DNA from: Aquimarina aquimarini
Lineage (GTDB): Bacteria > Bacteroidota > Bacteroidia > Flavobacteriales > Flavobacteriaceae
Length of the DNA: 64,000 bases
NCBI RefSeq assembly: GCF_900299535.1
Contig: NZ_OMKE01000013.1
Span: 62,001-126,000 of the forward strand
Direction of reading: 5' to 3'
This document shows, one piece after another, positions 28,713-37,063 of this stretch. The notes under the pieces are model-generated. The model saw only the letters and a list, made by a program, of their open reading frames with translations, did no database searches and was not told the DNA's origin. How positions within the stretch are numbered: the first letter of the stretch is position 1; each line of letters opens with the position of its first letter. The position numbers were made by a program, and so were the translations under genes.

Positions 28713-30560
28713 CTATTCAACAGTAACAGATTTTGCTAAGTTACGTGGTTGATCAACATTTTTACCTAACATGACCGCAATATGATATGACAATAATTGT
28801 AGTGGAATTGTTGTAAGCAGTGGTGTCAAAAATTCTTCTGTTTCTGGAATTTCTATAACATGATCTGCCAACTCTTTTACCGTAACATCTCCTTCTGTAA
28901 CGATAGCAATAATTTTTCCTTTTCTGGATTTAATTTCCTGAATATTACTTACTACCTTCTCATAATGCCCCTTTTTTGTAGCTATTACTACCACAGGCAT
29001 TTGCTCATCAATCAAAGCAATAGGACCGTGCTTCATTTCTGCTGCAGGATATCCTTCTGCATGTATATAGGATATTTCTTTTAATTTCAATGCTCCTTCT
29101 AATGCTACAGGGAAATTATACCCTCTACCTAAATACAAGCAATTTTTTGCATCTTTATAAGTATCGGCAATAAACTTAATATGATCATTAGATTCTAATG
29201 CTACTTTTACTTTTTCTGGAATTCTTTCTAATTCCTGTAAGTAGTAATGAAAATCACTATTAGATATTGTTCCTTTTCGTTCTGCTAATTTTAATGCTAT
29301 CAAAGAAAGAACTGTAATCTGGGTTGTAAATGCTTTTGTAGATGCTACTCCTATTTCCGGACCTGCATGTGTATATGCTCCTGCGTGAGTTTCTCTAGAG
29401 ATTGAAGACCCCACTACATTACACACACCAAAGACAAATGCTCCATTCTCTTTGGCTAATTTTATTGCTGCCATCGTATCGGCAGTCTCTCCACTTTGTG
29501 ATATTGCAATGACAACATCATCTGAATGAATCACAGGATTTCTATATCTAAATTCTGATGCGTATTCAACTTCTACAGGGATACGTACTAGTTCTTCAAA
29601 GATATACTCTGCCACCAAACCTGCATGCCATGAAGTACCACAAGCTATGATAATAATTCGTTTTGCATTTAACAGCTTAGCTAAATTATCATCAATCCCT
29701 GCCATTTTAATGATTCCTTCTGCAACACGCATTCTTCCTCTATAGGTATCACTAATAGCATTTGGTTGTTCATAAATTTCTTTAAGCATAAAGTGGTCAT
29801 ACCCACCTTTCTCTATTTGCTCTAAATTAAGCTGCAATTCTTGTAGGTAAGGATCTACCTGACTATCATCTTTTACATTTCTAACCTTAACACCTTTATT
29901 AATCCTTACAATAGCCATCTCACCATCTTCAAGATAAATTGCGTTATTGGTATATTCTATAAAGGGGGATGCATCTGATGCTATAAAAAATTCATTTTCG
30001 CCTACACCAATTGCTAGCGGACTCCCTAGTCTGGCAACCACAATTTCGTCTGGTTTTTTCTTATCAAAAACAGCAATTGCATACGCTCCCACAACCTGAT
30101 TAAGTGCTATTTGAACTGCTTTTCCTAGCTTTACATTTTCTTTGGTTTTTACATCTTCTATAAGATTTACCAATACTTCTGTATCTGTTTCTGAGGTAAA
30201 TGTATACCCTCTATTAGACAACTCTTTACGAAGAGCGTCATAATTCTCAATAATTCCGTTGTGTATAATTACAAGATCACCAGAATTAGAATAATGAGGG
30301 TGTGAATTGACGTCATTAGGAACCCCGTGTGTTGCCCATCTAGTATGACCAATTCCAATAGTTCCTTTTGTAGAAATTTCTTTTTCTAATCTCTCTTCGA
30401 GGTCTGCGACTTTACCTTTGGTTTTTGATAATTTAATATCATTACCATCATACAATGCGATTCCTGCTGAATCGTACCCTCTGTACTCTAATCTTTTTAA
30501 GCCCTTTAAAACAATGGGGTAGGCCTCCCTATGCCCAATGTACCCTACAATTCCACACAT
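28713..30560 (-). CDS. glmS: Glutamine-fructose-6-phosphate aminotransferase GlmS
   Basis: 615 residues, full length. It makes glucosamine-6-phosphate for peptidoglycan and LPS. The N-terminal nucleophile is Cys2 (MCGIVGYIGHREAYP), and the glutaminase motif RLEYRGYDSAGIAL follows. Two SIS sugar-isomerase domains start with ACGTSWHAGLVAEY and GRGYNFPVALEGALKLKE, and the C-terminus PRNLAKSVTVE is canonical. No glmS ribozyme is visible upstream, where the DUF4270 gene ends 34 nt away. It is the last gene of a GT5-DUF4270-glmS unit. Confidence 0.97.
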   Translation of the reverse strand: MCGIVGYIGHREAYPIVLKGLKRLEYRGYDSAGIALYDGNDIKLSKTKGKVADLEERLEKEISTKGTIGIGHTRWATHGVPNDVNSHPHYSNSGDLVIIHNGIIENYDALRKELSNRGYTFTSETDTEVLVNLIEDVKTKENVKLGKAVQIALNQVVGAYAIAVFDKKKPDEIVVARLGSPLAIGVGENEFFIASDASPFIEYTNNAIYLEDGEMAIVRINKGVKVRNVKDDSQVDPYLQELQLNLEQIEKGGYDHFMLKEIYEQPNAISDTYRGRMRVAEGIIKMAGIDDNLAKLLNAKRIIIIACGTSWHAGLVAEYIFEELVRIPVEVEYASEFRYRNPVIHSDDVVIAISQSGETADTMAAIKLAKENGAFVFGVCNVVGSSISRETHAGAYTHAGPEIGVASTKAFTTQITVLSLIALKLAERKGTISNSDFHYYLQELERIPEKVKVALESNDHIKFIADTYKDAKNCLYLGRGYNFPVALEGALKLKEISYIHAEGYPAAEMKHGPIALIDEQMPVVVIATKKGHYEKVVSNIQEIKSRKGKIIAIVTEGDVTVKELADHVIEIPETEEFLTPLLTTIPLQLLSYHIAVMLGKNVDQPRNLAKSVTVE

Positions 30561-30593
30561 GATTTAGTTTTTTTAATGATTGTTTGTTAATCT

Positions 30594-32258
30594 TTATTTT
30601 GCCGCTGTATAAAAAATATCCAGCTTTAAACGTTTTGACTCAGGCACACCTGCTCCATTACCATAGAGAATTGTACCTTCGTGAGAAACAATTGATGACG
30701 TTGGGATTATCTCGTTATCTGTTTTTATTGTAGGGGTATTATCAACTACTGTTATGTAGTTTATGTTTTGAGATACAGACACTCCCAATTTAACATTTTC
30801 TGTGTCACCATTAAGAACATTTATTACATGTTGAGTGACTTGTATTTTATAAAATTCTCCATTCTTATCAGAATCACGGCTAATAGGGCCTAAATGGTTA
30901 ACTCTTGATAACAAAGGCTGCTCTGAACTATCCGAACCATCTATGACATAATCAATAAGAGGCTCTCCTGTTTCTGCATTAAATATATAGATTCGTTCTG
31001 GCTCAGTATCTCCGCCAGTAGTAACTTTATTCTTATCTATATAAAATGTAAGACTTGCTTCGTTTACCAACCAATCTTGCCTTTTTAAGAAATCAAGCTC
31101 ATTCTCTTCTTCTCCTTTTTCATTGGTAATGTTGCCTCCAAATAAATCTACTATTGCGTATGCTCCATCACCTCCTTTTAGATATAAGCTTTCTTCTCCA
31201 TTTACAGCGTCTTGATTTTCTTCTTTCAATTCATCTGTAATCACAGTATTCAAGTTACTTTCTATAGAATTTATAACTGTATTAGAAAAGCCTAGCACTA
31301 ATTCTCCTTGATCACGAGTAGTAGTACTATTACTAGTATTTGTTACATCAAAACTATAATGCAGTGTTATTTGTGCATCTCTCATGTTAAGATACACAAG
31401 ATTACCACCTCCACCTATTTCTGGCTCTGCCTTCACATATATTCCTCTAAAATAATTTCTAAAATTATTAGCATTACTCAACTCCGAACTTCCTTGTTTG
31501 TCCAAGAACAATGTTTTAAACAATGTTTTAATTTCTTCAGAAAATTTAAATCTCAACCTTGGCGTTAATCTACTTCTAGTGGTAGTCGTATTATCACCTG
31601 AAGCTGTTTCTACTCTCAGCACTACCTCTTTAGCAGATGGTACAAAAGAATCGTTTGTATACAATAACGTTTTTTCTACCTCTGCTGCAAAATTAGTATT
31701 AATATCATCAGAAAAATACACTTGTCTTTCATCTGTAGCAGGGTCAAAATCTCTTAAAAAGTAATTTGACTTATATAGTGATAATTTTATTGGTTGATTC
31801 CCATAAACAGAATCTAAACTATATGTTGTTGCTGTTTCAGTAGTATTTGCGTCAATCTGTACTTGTGTCGTTCCTGTTGCTCTACTCAAATATGGCATAC
31901 TAAAAACAACACTATCTAATACTGCATTGGTGCCAAAATTAGGATTTAACTGTTGCAACTGAACTTGAGACAAGACACTATAGGTTGATTGCCCATATAC
32001 GGGATCATCATATACACCAAGCATATTGGCATGATAACTAACCTGATTACCTGATACTTGTTTGACCAAATTATTTGAACGCACTCTTTCAAACCTTTTA
32101 CTATATGCTTTTGGTATAGCGGCGTATTGATCATCTTTAAAATTAATATCTCCTATAACCTCACTACCTACAGTATTAAAATCATCATTACAAGAAAAAA
32201 AGGCTGATACAACAACTACAATAGTTGTTATCTTAAAAAAAGTGTTCTTCAATTTCAT
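30594..32258 (-). CDS. DUF4270 domain-containing lipoprotein
   Basis: 554 residues. Signal peptide with a lipobox (SAFFSC at about residues 18-23), followed by NDDFNTVGSEVIGD, the characteristic start of DUF4270. The body is Ser/Thr/Asn-rich and beta-strand-like. It contains KLSLYKSNYFLRDFDP and ends in LKLDIFYTAAK. DUF4270 has no established function, but it occurs next to glmS and panC in many Flavobacteriia, as here. Surface exposure on the outer membrane is likely. The short gaps on both sides (34 and 21 nt) indicate an operon. Confidence 0.88.
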   Translation of the reverse strand: MKLKNTFFKITTIVVVVSAFFSCNDDFNTVGSEVIGDINFKDDQYAAIPKAYSKRFERVRSNNLVKQVSGNQVSYHANMLGVYDDPVYGQSTYSVLSQVQLQQLNPNFGTNAVLDSVVFSMPYLSRATGTTQVQIDANTTETATTYSLDSVYGNQPIKLSLYKSNYFLRDFDPATDERQVYFSDDINTNFAAEVEKTLLYTNDSFVPSAKEVVLRVETASGDNTTTTRSRLTPRLRFKFSEEIKTLFKTLFLDKQGSSELSNANNFRNYFRGIYVKAEPEIGGGGNLVYLNMRDAQITLHYSFDVTNTSNSTTTRDQGELVLGFSNTVINSIESNLNTVITDELKEENQDAVNGEESLYLKGGDGAYAIVDLFGGNITNEKGEEENELDFLKRQDWLVNEASLTFYIDKNKVTTGGDTEPERIYIFNAETGEPLIDYVIDGSDSSEQPLLSRVNHLGPISRDSDKNGEFYKIQVTQHVINVLNGDTENVKLGVSVSQNINYITVVDNTPTIKTDNEIIPTSSIVSHEGTILYGNGAGVPESKRLKLDIFYTAAK

Positions 32259-32279
32259 AAATAATTTAATCGTGTTTAC

Positions 32280-33089
32280 TTACACCAGTACTTCTGTCTG
32301 ATAAAAAGCCTCATAGGCATCAGCAAATTCATCTGGTCGTTTATATTCTAAAACTGGCTGATCTATGGTTTTTAAATGTTCGACAAGCTCAGACGGGATT
32401 TCTTCAGACCCTACAATTACCGCATCAGAATTATCAACAGCCACCTTCATCAGGCTATTGTATGTTGGTTTTGCTAAATCGCTTATTTTCTCTTCTGCAA
32501 TACCATCAAACTTCACCTTTTCCATCATGTTCTTATCTAGTGTTCCTTCATAACCATGGTCATATACCGAGGTTACAATTTTACTATGACCAAAAAGAGG
32601 TTCATTTGCATAATAATGCTTTAGGTACAAAGGAAGAAGCGAAGCTAACCAACCGTGCACATGGATTATATCTGGTGACCAATTTAGTTTTTTCACTGTT
32701 TCTATAACTCCCTTTGCAAAAAATATTGCTCGTTCGTCATTATCAGGAAACAGTTTCCCTTCTTCATCTGTCAACGTTGCTTTCCTCTTAAAATAATCTT
32801 CATTATCAATAAAATACACCTGCATTCGTTCTTTTGGAATCGAAGCTACTTTTATTATAAGCGGCATATCTAAATCGTTAATTACCAAATTCATACCAGA
32901 AAGCCGAATTACCTCATGTAATTGGTGCCTTCGTTCATTGATATTTCCATATCTTGGCATAAATATTCTTATTTGCCCCCCTTTATTGTTTACCATTCTT
33001 GGCGCTTCAAAAGACATAGATGAGATTTCAGTCTCTGGCAGGTAAGGTATTACTTCTGATGATACATACAATATCCTCTTATCTTTCAT
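32280..33089 (-). CDS. Half-length glycogen/starch synthase (GT5 N-terminal domain only)
   Basis: 269 residues. The sequence matches the N-terminal Rossmann domain of GlgA: RILYVSSEVIPYLPETEIS at the start, RIFMPRYGNINERRHQLHEV, and DIIHVHGWLASLLPLYLKHYY in the middle. The usual ADP-glucose KxGG-like motif is absent, and the C-terminal GT-B domain (another 200 or more residues) is missing. It is not a local truncation, since the stop is followed directly by DUF4270 and similar short forms occupy this position in related genomes. A conventional glycogen synthase activity is doubtful. It is divergent from panC. Confidence 0.8.
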   Translation of the reverse strand: MKDKRILYVSSEVIPYLPETEISSMSFEAPRMVNNKGGQIRIFMPRYGNINERRHQLHEVIRLSGMNLVINDLDMPLIIKVASIPKERMQVYFIDNEDYFKRKATLTDEEGKLFPDNDERAIFFAKGVIETVKKLNWSPDIIHVHGWLASLLPLYLKHYYANEPLFGHSKIVTSVYDHGYEGTLDKNMMEKVKFDGIAEEKISDLAKPTYNSLMKVAVDNSDAVIVGSEEIPSELVEHLKTIDQPVLEYKRPDEFADAYEAFYQTEVLV

Positions 33090-33130
33090 ATACTCGATAC
33101 TTTTATCGTCCCCTTTTGGAATTAATTTTG

Positions 33131-33138
33131 CAAAATTA
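33131..33138 (-). promoter_or_regulatory. -7 element for the GT5-DUF4270-glmS unit
   Basis: Minus-strand TAATTTTG matches TAnnTTTG, 41 nt before the ATG at 33089. It lies back to back with the panC promoter. Confidence 0.4.
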
Positions 33139-33169
33139 CGAAAATTTATGCAGTCTGCCAGTAATATCT

Positions 33170-33177
33170 TATTTTTG
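33170..33177 (+). promoter_or_regulatory. -7 element of the panC promoter
   Basis: TATTTTTG matches TAnnTTTG and sits 22 nt before the panC ATG at 33200. It excludes the long upstream open frame as coding. Confidence 0.5.
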
Positions 33178-33199
33178 CACGCCTTTAAGCTTTATACCG

Positions 33200-34048
33200 A
33201 TGCGGTTACTCAAAAAAAGACGGGACATCCAAAGCGATGTTGCATCCTTAAAAAAACAGAATAAAACTATTGGGTTTGTTCCCACTATGGGAGCATTACA
33301 CATGGGACATCTTGCTCTTATAAAAAGAGCTCTCAACGAAAATCAAACCGTTGTTGTAAGTATTTTTGTAAATCCAACACAGTTTAATAATCAAGAAGAT
33401 TTGGTGAATTATCCCAGAACTCTTGACTCAGATATCGAACTTTTGTCTGATGTATCAAAAGAAATTATTGTATTTGCTCCTTCTCCAAAAGAAATTTATG
33501 GGGATCAGGTGACCTCTATATCTTATAACTTTGGTGGATTAGAAAATCAAATGGAAGGCAAATTTAGACCAGGTCATTTTGATGGGGTAGGAACTGTTTT
33601 AAAACATTTTTTTGAGATTGTTACTCCAGATAAAGCTTATTTTGGCGAAAAAGATTTTCAACAACTACAAATTGTAAGAAGACTGGTTGACATTGAAAAT
33701 ATGTCAGTTCAAATTGTCGGTTGCCCTATTTATCGTGAAGAAAATGGATTGGCTCTCAGCTCACGAAACAAAAGGCTAAACCAGAATCAACTTGAGGTAT
33801 CTCCTTTAATTTATCAAATCTTAACACAGGTTAAAAATGACTTTGGCACAAAAAGTGTTCATATGTTAAACAAATGGGTATCAGAACAATTCGAAAATAA
33901 TGATGAATTAACATTAGAATATTTTGAAATTGCCAAAGTATCTGATTTGAAATCTATTCAAAGAAAATATAAAAACACTAAATACAGAGCTTTTATAGCT
34001 GTATTTGCGGGAGAAATAAGACTTATTGATAACATTGCCCTAAATTAA
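33200..34048 (+). CDS. panC: Pantothenate synthetase PanC
   Basis: 282 residues from ATG 33200 (MRLLKKRRDIQ), the usual family length; the frame is open further upstream but runs through the promoter and the divergent gene. It joins pantoate and beta-alanine with ATP. Hallmarks: VPTMGALHMGHLALI (ATP-binding HxGH) at about residues 31-45, VSIFVNPTQFN, FGEKDFQQLQIVRR and LALSSRNKRLN. It lies directly upstream of panD, which makes its beta-alanine substrate. Confidence 0.97.
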   Translation: MRLLKKRRDIQSDVASLKKQNKTIGFVPTMGALHMGHLALIKRALNENQTVVVSIFVNPTQFNNQEDLVNYPRTLDSDIELLSDVSKEIIVFAPSPKEIYGDQVTSISYNFGGLENQMEGKFRPGHFDGVGTVLKHFFEIVTPDKAYFGEKDFQQLQIVRRLVDIENMSVQIVGCPIYREENGLALSSRNKRLNQNQLEVSPLIYQILTQVKNDFGTKSVHMLNKWVSEQFENNDELTLEYFEIAKVSDLKSIQRKYKNTKYRAFIAVFAGEIRLIDNIALN

Positions 34049-34063
34049 AAATAACTAACTTTG
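34035..34063 (+). promoter_or_regulatory. Promoter of panD overlapping the end of panC
   Basis: TTG (34035-34037), 18 nt, then TAACTTTG (34056-34063). The panD ATG starts 4 nt after the last G, which predicts a leaderless or near-leaderless transcript. Confidence 0.5.
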
Positions 34064-34067
34064 TAAC

Positions 34068-34418
34068 ATGTTTGTACACGTAGTAAAATCAAAAATTCAT
34101 CGCGTTAAAGTAACGGGTGCGGATCTTAATTATATCGGTAGTATCACTATCGATCAAGATTTAATGGATGCTGCCAATATTATTGAAGGAGAAAAAGTGC
34201 AGATCGTAAATAATAATAATGGAGAACGTCTGGAAACCTATGCCATTCCAGGCCCAAGAAATAGTGGTGAAATCACACTTAATGGAGCTGCTGCAAGAAA
34301 AGTAGCCAAAGGAGATGTGCTTATATTAATCACCTATGCTATGATGGATATCGAAGAGGCCAAAAATTTTAAACCTAGCCTTCTTTTTCCTAATGAAGAA
34401 AATAACTTATTAAAATAA
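34068..34418 (+). CDS. panD: Aspartate 1-decarboxylase PanD (proenzyme)
   Basis: 116 residues, full length. A pyruvoyl enzyme that converts aspartate to beta-alanine. Self-cleavage occurs between Gly24 and Ser25 (NYIGSITID), generating the pyruvoyl group. [14 protein letters not shown], Tyr in ITYAMM and NGAAARKV are conserved. It lies 19 nt after panC and 3 nt before the YbhN-like gene, so it is in a panC-panD-membrane-protein run, possibly with its own promoter. Confidence 0.97.
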   Translation: MFVHVVKSKIHRVKVTGADLNYIGSITIDQDLMDAANIIEGEKVQIVNNNNGERLETYAIPGPRNSGEITLNGAAARKVAKGDVLILITYAMMDIEEAKNFKPSLLFPNEENNLLK

Positions 34419-34421
34419 ATA

Positions 34422-35387
34422 GTGAAACCCAAACTTATAAAGTTTCTCAAAATTATACTCCCATTAGCACTGGGAGTTTTTTTAATTTGGTATTCTATCT
34501 CTTCTGCCTCTCCCGAGGAAAGACAGAAAACAATTCAATATATTACTCAAGCTAATCCAAAATGGATTATTTTATCCCTGATAATGGGAGTCATCTCTCA
34601 CTTATCCAGAGCATATCGATGGAAATTTGCTATAGAACCTCTTGGACATTCTATCAAATTATCAAATAGCTTTATGGCACTTATGGTTGGTTATCTTGCC
34701 AACTTAGGAATTCCAAGATCTGGAGAGATTCTTCGTGCTGGCACTATATCAACCTATGAAAGAATACCTTTCAAAAAAGCGTTTGGAACTATTATTTCTG
34801 AGCGCGTTATTGATTTACTAATGCTTTTACTGGTTATCGCTATTACCTTTCTTTTTCAATCTGAACATTTATTATCCTATTTATCAGAAAAAATTGCAAG
34901 CCCTTTTATTACACTTGCTGTTTTAGTAGGCTTATTAATCATTGGGGTTGTGTTTTTAAGAATAATAAAAACATCTAAAAATCCAATATTAGTTAAATTA
35001 CGCAATTTTGGAGAAGGTCTTTTAGAGGGAGTAAAGAGTATTTCTAAAATAAAGCAAAAAGGCGCTTTTGTTTTTCATACATTTTTGATCTGGATCCTTT
35101 ATATAGGTATGTTTTACATTATCAAATTTACAGTTCCTGAAACAGCAAATCTATCAATAGGCCCTGTATTAGCAACCTTTGTTGCAGGTTCATTTGCTAT
35201 GTCTACGACCAATGGAGGGATTGGTGCGTTTCCTATTGCTATATCAGCAGTTTTATTACTTTTTGATGTCGAGAAACCAGCGGGAGAAGCTTTTGGATGG
35301 ATCCTTTGGGGGTCTCAAACTGCAATAAATATAATCATTGGGGCGTTATCCTTTTTGTTTCTACCTATTGTAAACAGAGAGAAATAA
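34422..35387 (+). CDS. YbhN/LPG-synthase-type transmembrane protein (flippase-like)
   Basis: 321 residues from a GTG start 3 nt after the panD stop. About eight membrane spans. The family segment SRAYRWKFAIEPLG and the motif GYLANLGIPRSGEILRAG at about residues 88-105 define the lysylphosphatidylglycerol synthase transmembrane/UPF0104 group. The C-terminal GNAT-like synthase domain of MprF is absent, so it does not itself aminoacylate lipids. Members are thought to move lipids between leaflets; the substrate here is unknown. Confidence 0.88.
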   Translation: MKPKLIKFLKIILPLALGVFLIWYSISSASPEERQKTIQYITQANPKWIILSLIMGVISHLSRAYRWKFAIEPLGHSIKLSNSFMALMVGYLANLGIPRSGEILRAGTISTYERIPFKKAFGTIISERVIDLLMLLLVIAITFLFQSEHLLSYLSEKIASPFITLAVLVGLLIIGVVFLRIIKTSKNPILVKLRNFGEGLLEGVKSISKIKQKGAFVFHTFLIWILYIGMFYIIKFTVPETANLSIGPVLATFVAGSFAMSTTNGGIGAFPIAISAVLLLFDVEKPAGEAFGWILWGSQTAINIIIGALSFLFLPIVNREK

Positions 35388-35438
35388 GGAAATAATTTAT
35401 ATATTGTCCCTTGCTTAACCGTAATCCTAATACTACTT

Positions 35439-36584
35439 ATGAAAAAAAGTATACTTCTCATTATTGCCTTTGTTTTTGCCTCTTCTAGCTATGGGCAGGC
35501 AATCTATGAATCTTTCAGATCTATCAAATTAGACCAAAACAGAGAGTTAAAAATACAACTCCCTCGTAATTATAAGAAAAATGAAGATAAAACATATCCA
35601 CTAATTATTGTCTTGGATGGTGATTACTTATTTGAACCTGTTGCTGGAAATGTAGATTATTTCTCATACTGGGAAGATATGCCTGAATCTATCGTTGTAG
35701 GGGTAAATCAACGTAAAACAAGAGTTGATGATTGCAGGTATGATGTAGCAGAGTATCTACCTACAGAAAAAGGAGCAGAATTTTATGAATTCATTGGTCA
35801 AGAACTGGTTCCTTATCTCAATCAGACATATCGTACAGCCGAGCTTAAAATTATTGTTGGTCATGATTATACGGCTAATTTTATAAACTACTTTTTATTC
35901 AAGGACAACCCTATCTTTCATGGATATATCTGCTTAAGTGCAGAGCTTGGACCACCTATGGGTGAACGAATTGCCAATAAATTAGCCTCTTCTTCAGAAA
36001 TCTGGTATTACTTAGCCACTGCAACCAATGATGCCGAAAATATCAAAAAAGATCTTGTGGCATTAGACGAGAAGCTTTCTGCTATTGAAAACCCTGAGGT
36101 GAGCTACTTTTTTGATAATTTTGAAGAGTCTTCTCATTACACCTTGGTAGGAAAAGCTATCCCAAAGGCTCTAGAAGATATTTTTGAAATGTACAGGCCT
36201 ATAAGCAAAAAAACATACAAAGAGGTATTACTTACTCTAGAGACATCTCCTTATGACTATCTGGTAGATATCTATAAAACTACAGAGAAATTATATGGTA
36301 TAAAACGTAAAATTAGAGTCAATGATTTTATTGCAGTATCTACTGCAATAGAAAAAAATGAAAATTGGTCAGAATTAGAGCCTTTAGGAAAACTTGCACT
36401 AAAAGAATACTCTGACCTTATGTTGGGTTATTATTATCTAGGAATGTTCTATGAACAAACTGGTGAACCAAAAAAGGCTATGAGAGCATACGAAAGTGGG
36501 TTTCAGCTTTCTGAGGTTGCATTCTTAACTAAAGATTACATGCTAGACAAAGTAAACAAAATCAAAGAAGATTTTGGGTGGTAA
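35439..36584 (+). CDS. Esterase-D-like alpha/beta-hydrolase-fold protein lacking the nucleophile serine, secreted
   Basis: 381 residues. Signal peptide MKKSILLIIAFVFASSSYGQ is followed by a putative-esterase (esterase D/Fes-like) fold: LPRNYKKNEDKTYPLIIVLDGD and MPESIVVGVNQ. At the nucleophile elbow the usual G-x-S-x-G is GHDYT (residues 141-145), so Asp143 replaces Ser. The catalytic His region ESSHYTL (about 233) is kept. The C-terminal 120 residues look like helical TPR-type repeats (LMLGYYYLGMFYEQTGEPKKAMRAY). A binding or scaffold role is more likely than classical esterase activity. A strong terminator follows. Confidence 0.8.
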   Translation: MKKSILLIIAFVFASSSYGQAIYESFRSIKLDQNRELKIQLPRNYKKNEDKTYPLIIVLDGDYLFEPVAGNVDYFSYWEDMPESIVVGVNQRKTRVDDCRYDVAEYLPTEKGAEFYEFIGQELVPYLNQTYRTAELKIIVGHDYTANFINYFLFKDNPIFHGYICLSAELGPPMGERIANKLASSSEIWYYLATATNDAENIKKDLVALDEKLSAIENPEVSYFFDNFEESSHYTLVGKAIPKALEDIFEMYRPISKKTYKEVLLTLETSPYDYLVDIYKTTEKLYGIKRKIRVNDFIAVSTAIEKNENWSELEPLGKLALKEYSDLMLGYYYLGMFYEQTGEPKKAMRAYESGFQLSEVAFLTKDYMLDKVNKIKEDFGW

Positions 36585-36632
36585 CATCTCACCTATAATC
36601 TGATAATGTAAAAGCATAAATTGTTTTAAGGC

Positions 36633-36674
36633 AAAATCTCCAGAGAATCAAATGATTCTCTGGAGATTTTTTTT
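36633..36674 (+). terminator. Terminator after the panC-to-esterase run
   Basis: AAAATCTCCAGAGAATCA (36633-36650) pairs perfectly with 36653-36670 and is followed by a T run. The A tract on the left would also let it end the leftward peptide gene at 36705. Confidence 0.93.
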
Positions 36675-36704
36675 AGTTTGAAATAAAATAGTGTTCAACA
36701 GAAA

Positions 36705-36872
36705 CTAACAAAGCATACATGCATTATAGCATTCAGCAGGTCTTCCTCCTGCTTTTATACATGCTCTCATACAAATACGATCCACACAATTAGGCCGTCT
36801 ATCCCCTCCATTAATTTCTTTTTGAGCGTTTTTACCAATTTCTTTTACATTTTTTAATTTTAGAATTTTCAT
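36705..36872 (-). CDS. Small double-glycine-leader, six-cysteine secreted peptide precursor
   Basis: 55 residues, easily missed. The leader MKILKLKNVKEIGKNAQK continues to EINGG (Gly22-Gly23), a typical double-glycine cleavage site for a C39-peptidase ABC exporter. The 32-residue core starts DRRPNC and ends ECYNACMLC, with cysteines at 29, 34, 38, 48, 52 and 55. The core has no Ser or Thr, so it cannot carry lanthionine; disulfides, or Cys-based modification other than lanthionine, are possible. Shared leader pattern and YNAC ending with the peptide at 47332 mark them as one family. No exporter or immunity gene is adjacent. The frame and leader are direct observations; bacteriocin or signal function is inference. 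Confidence 0.8.
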   Translation of the reverse strand: MKILKLKNVKEIGKNAQKEINGGDRRPNCVDRICMRACIKAGGRPAECYNACMLC

Positions 36873-37063
36873 GTTATTATATTTAGCGGTTAATTAAATC
36901 ACTTATAGTCAACACCATAAGCACTATTAAATATACAATCTTTTTAAACAAATCTTACAGTCTCATACAAACACCCCCTCCTTCTTATCCGTTTATAAAA
37001 TAAATTTTGGGCTCTATCATTCCTTTTAAAAAATAGTATTTTTACGCTTTTATCAATACTTAT

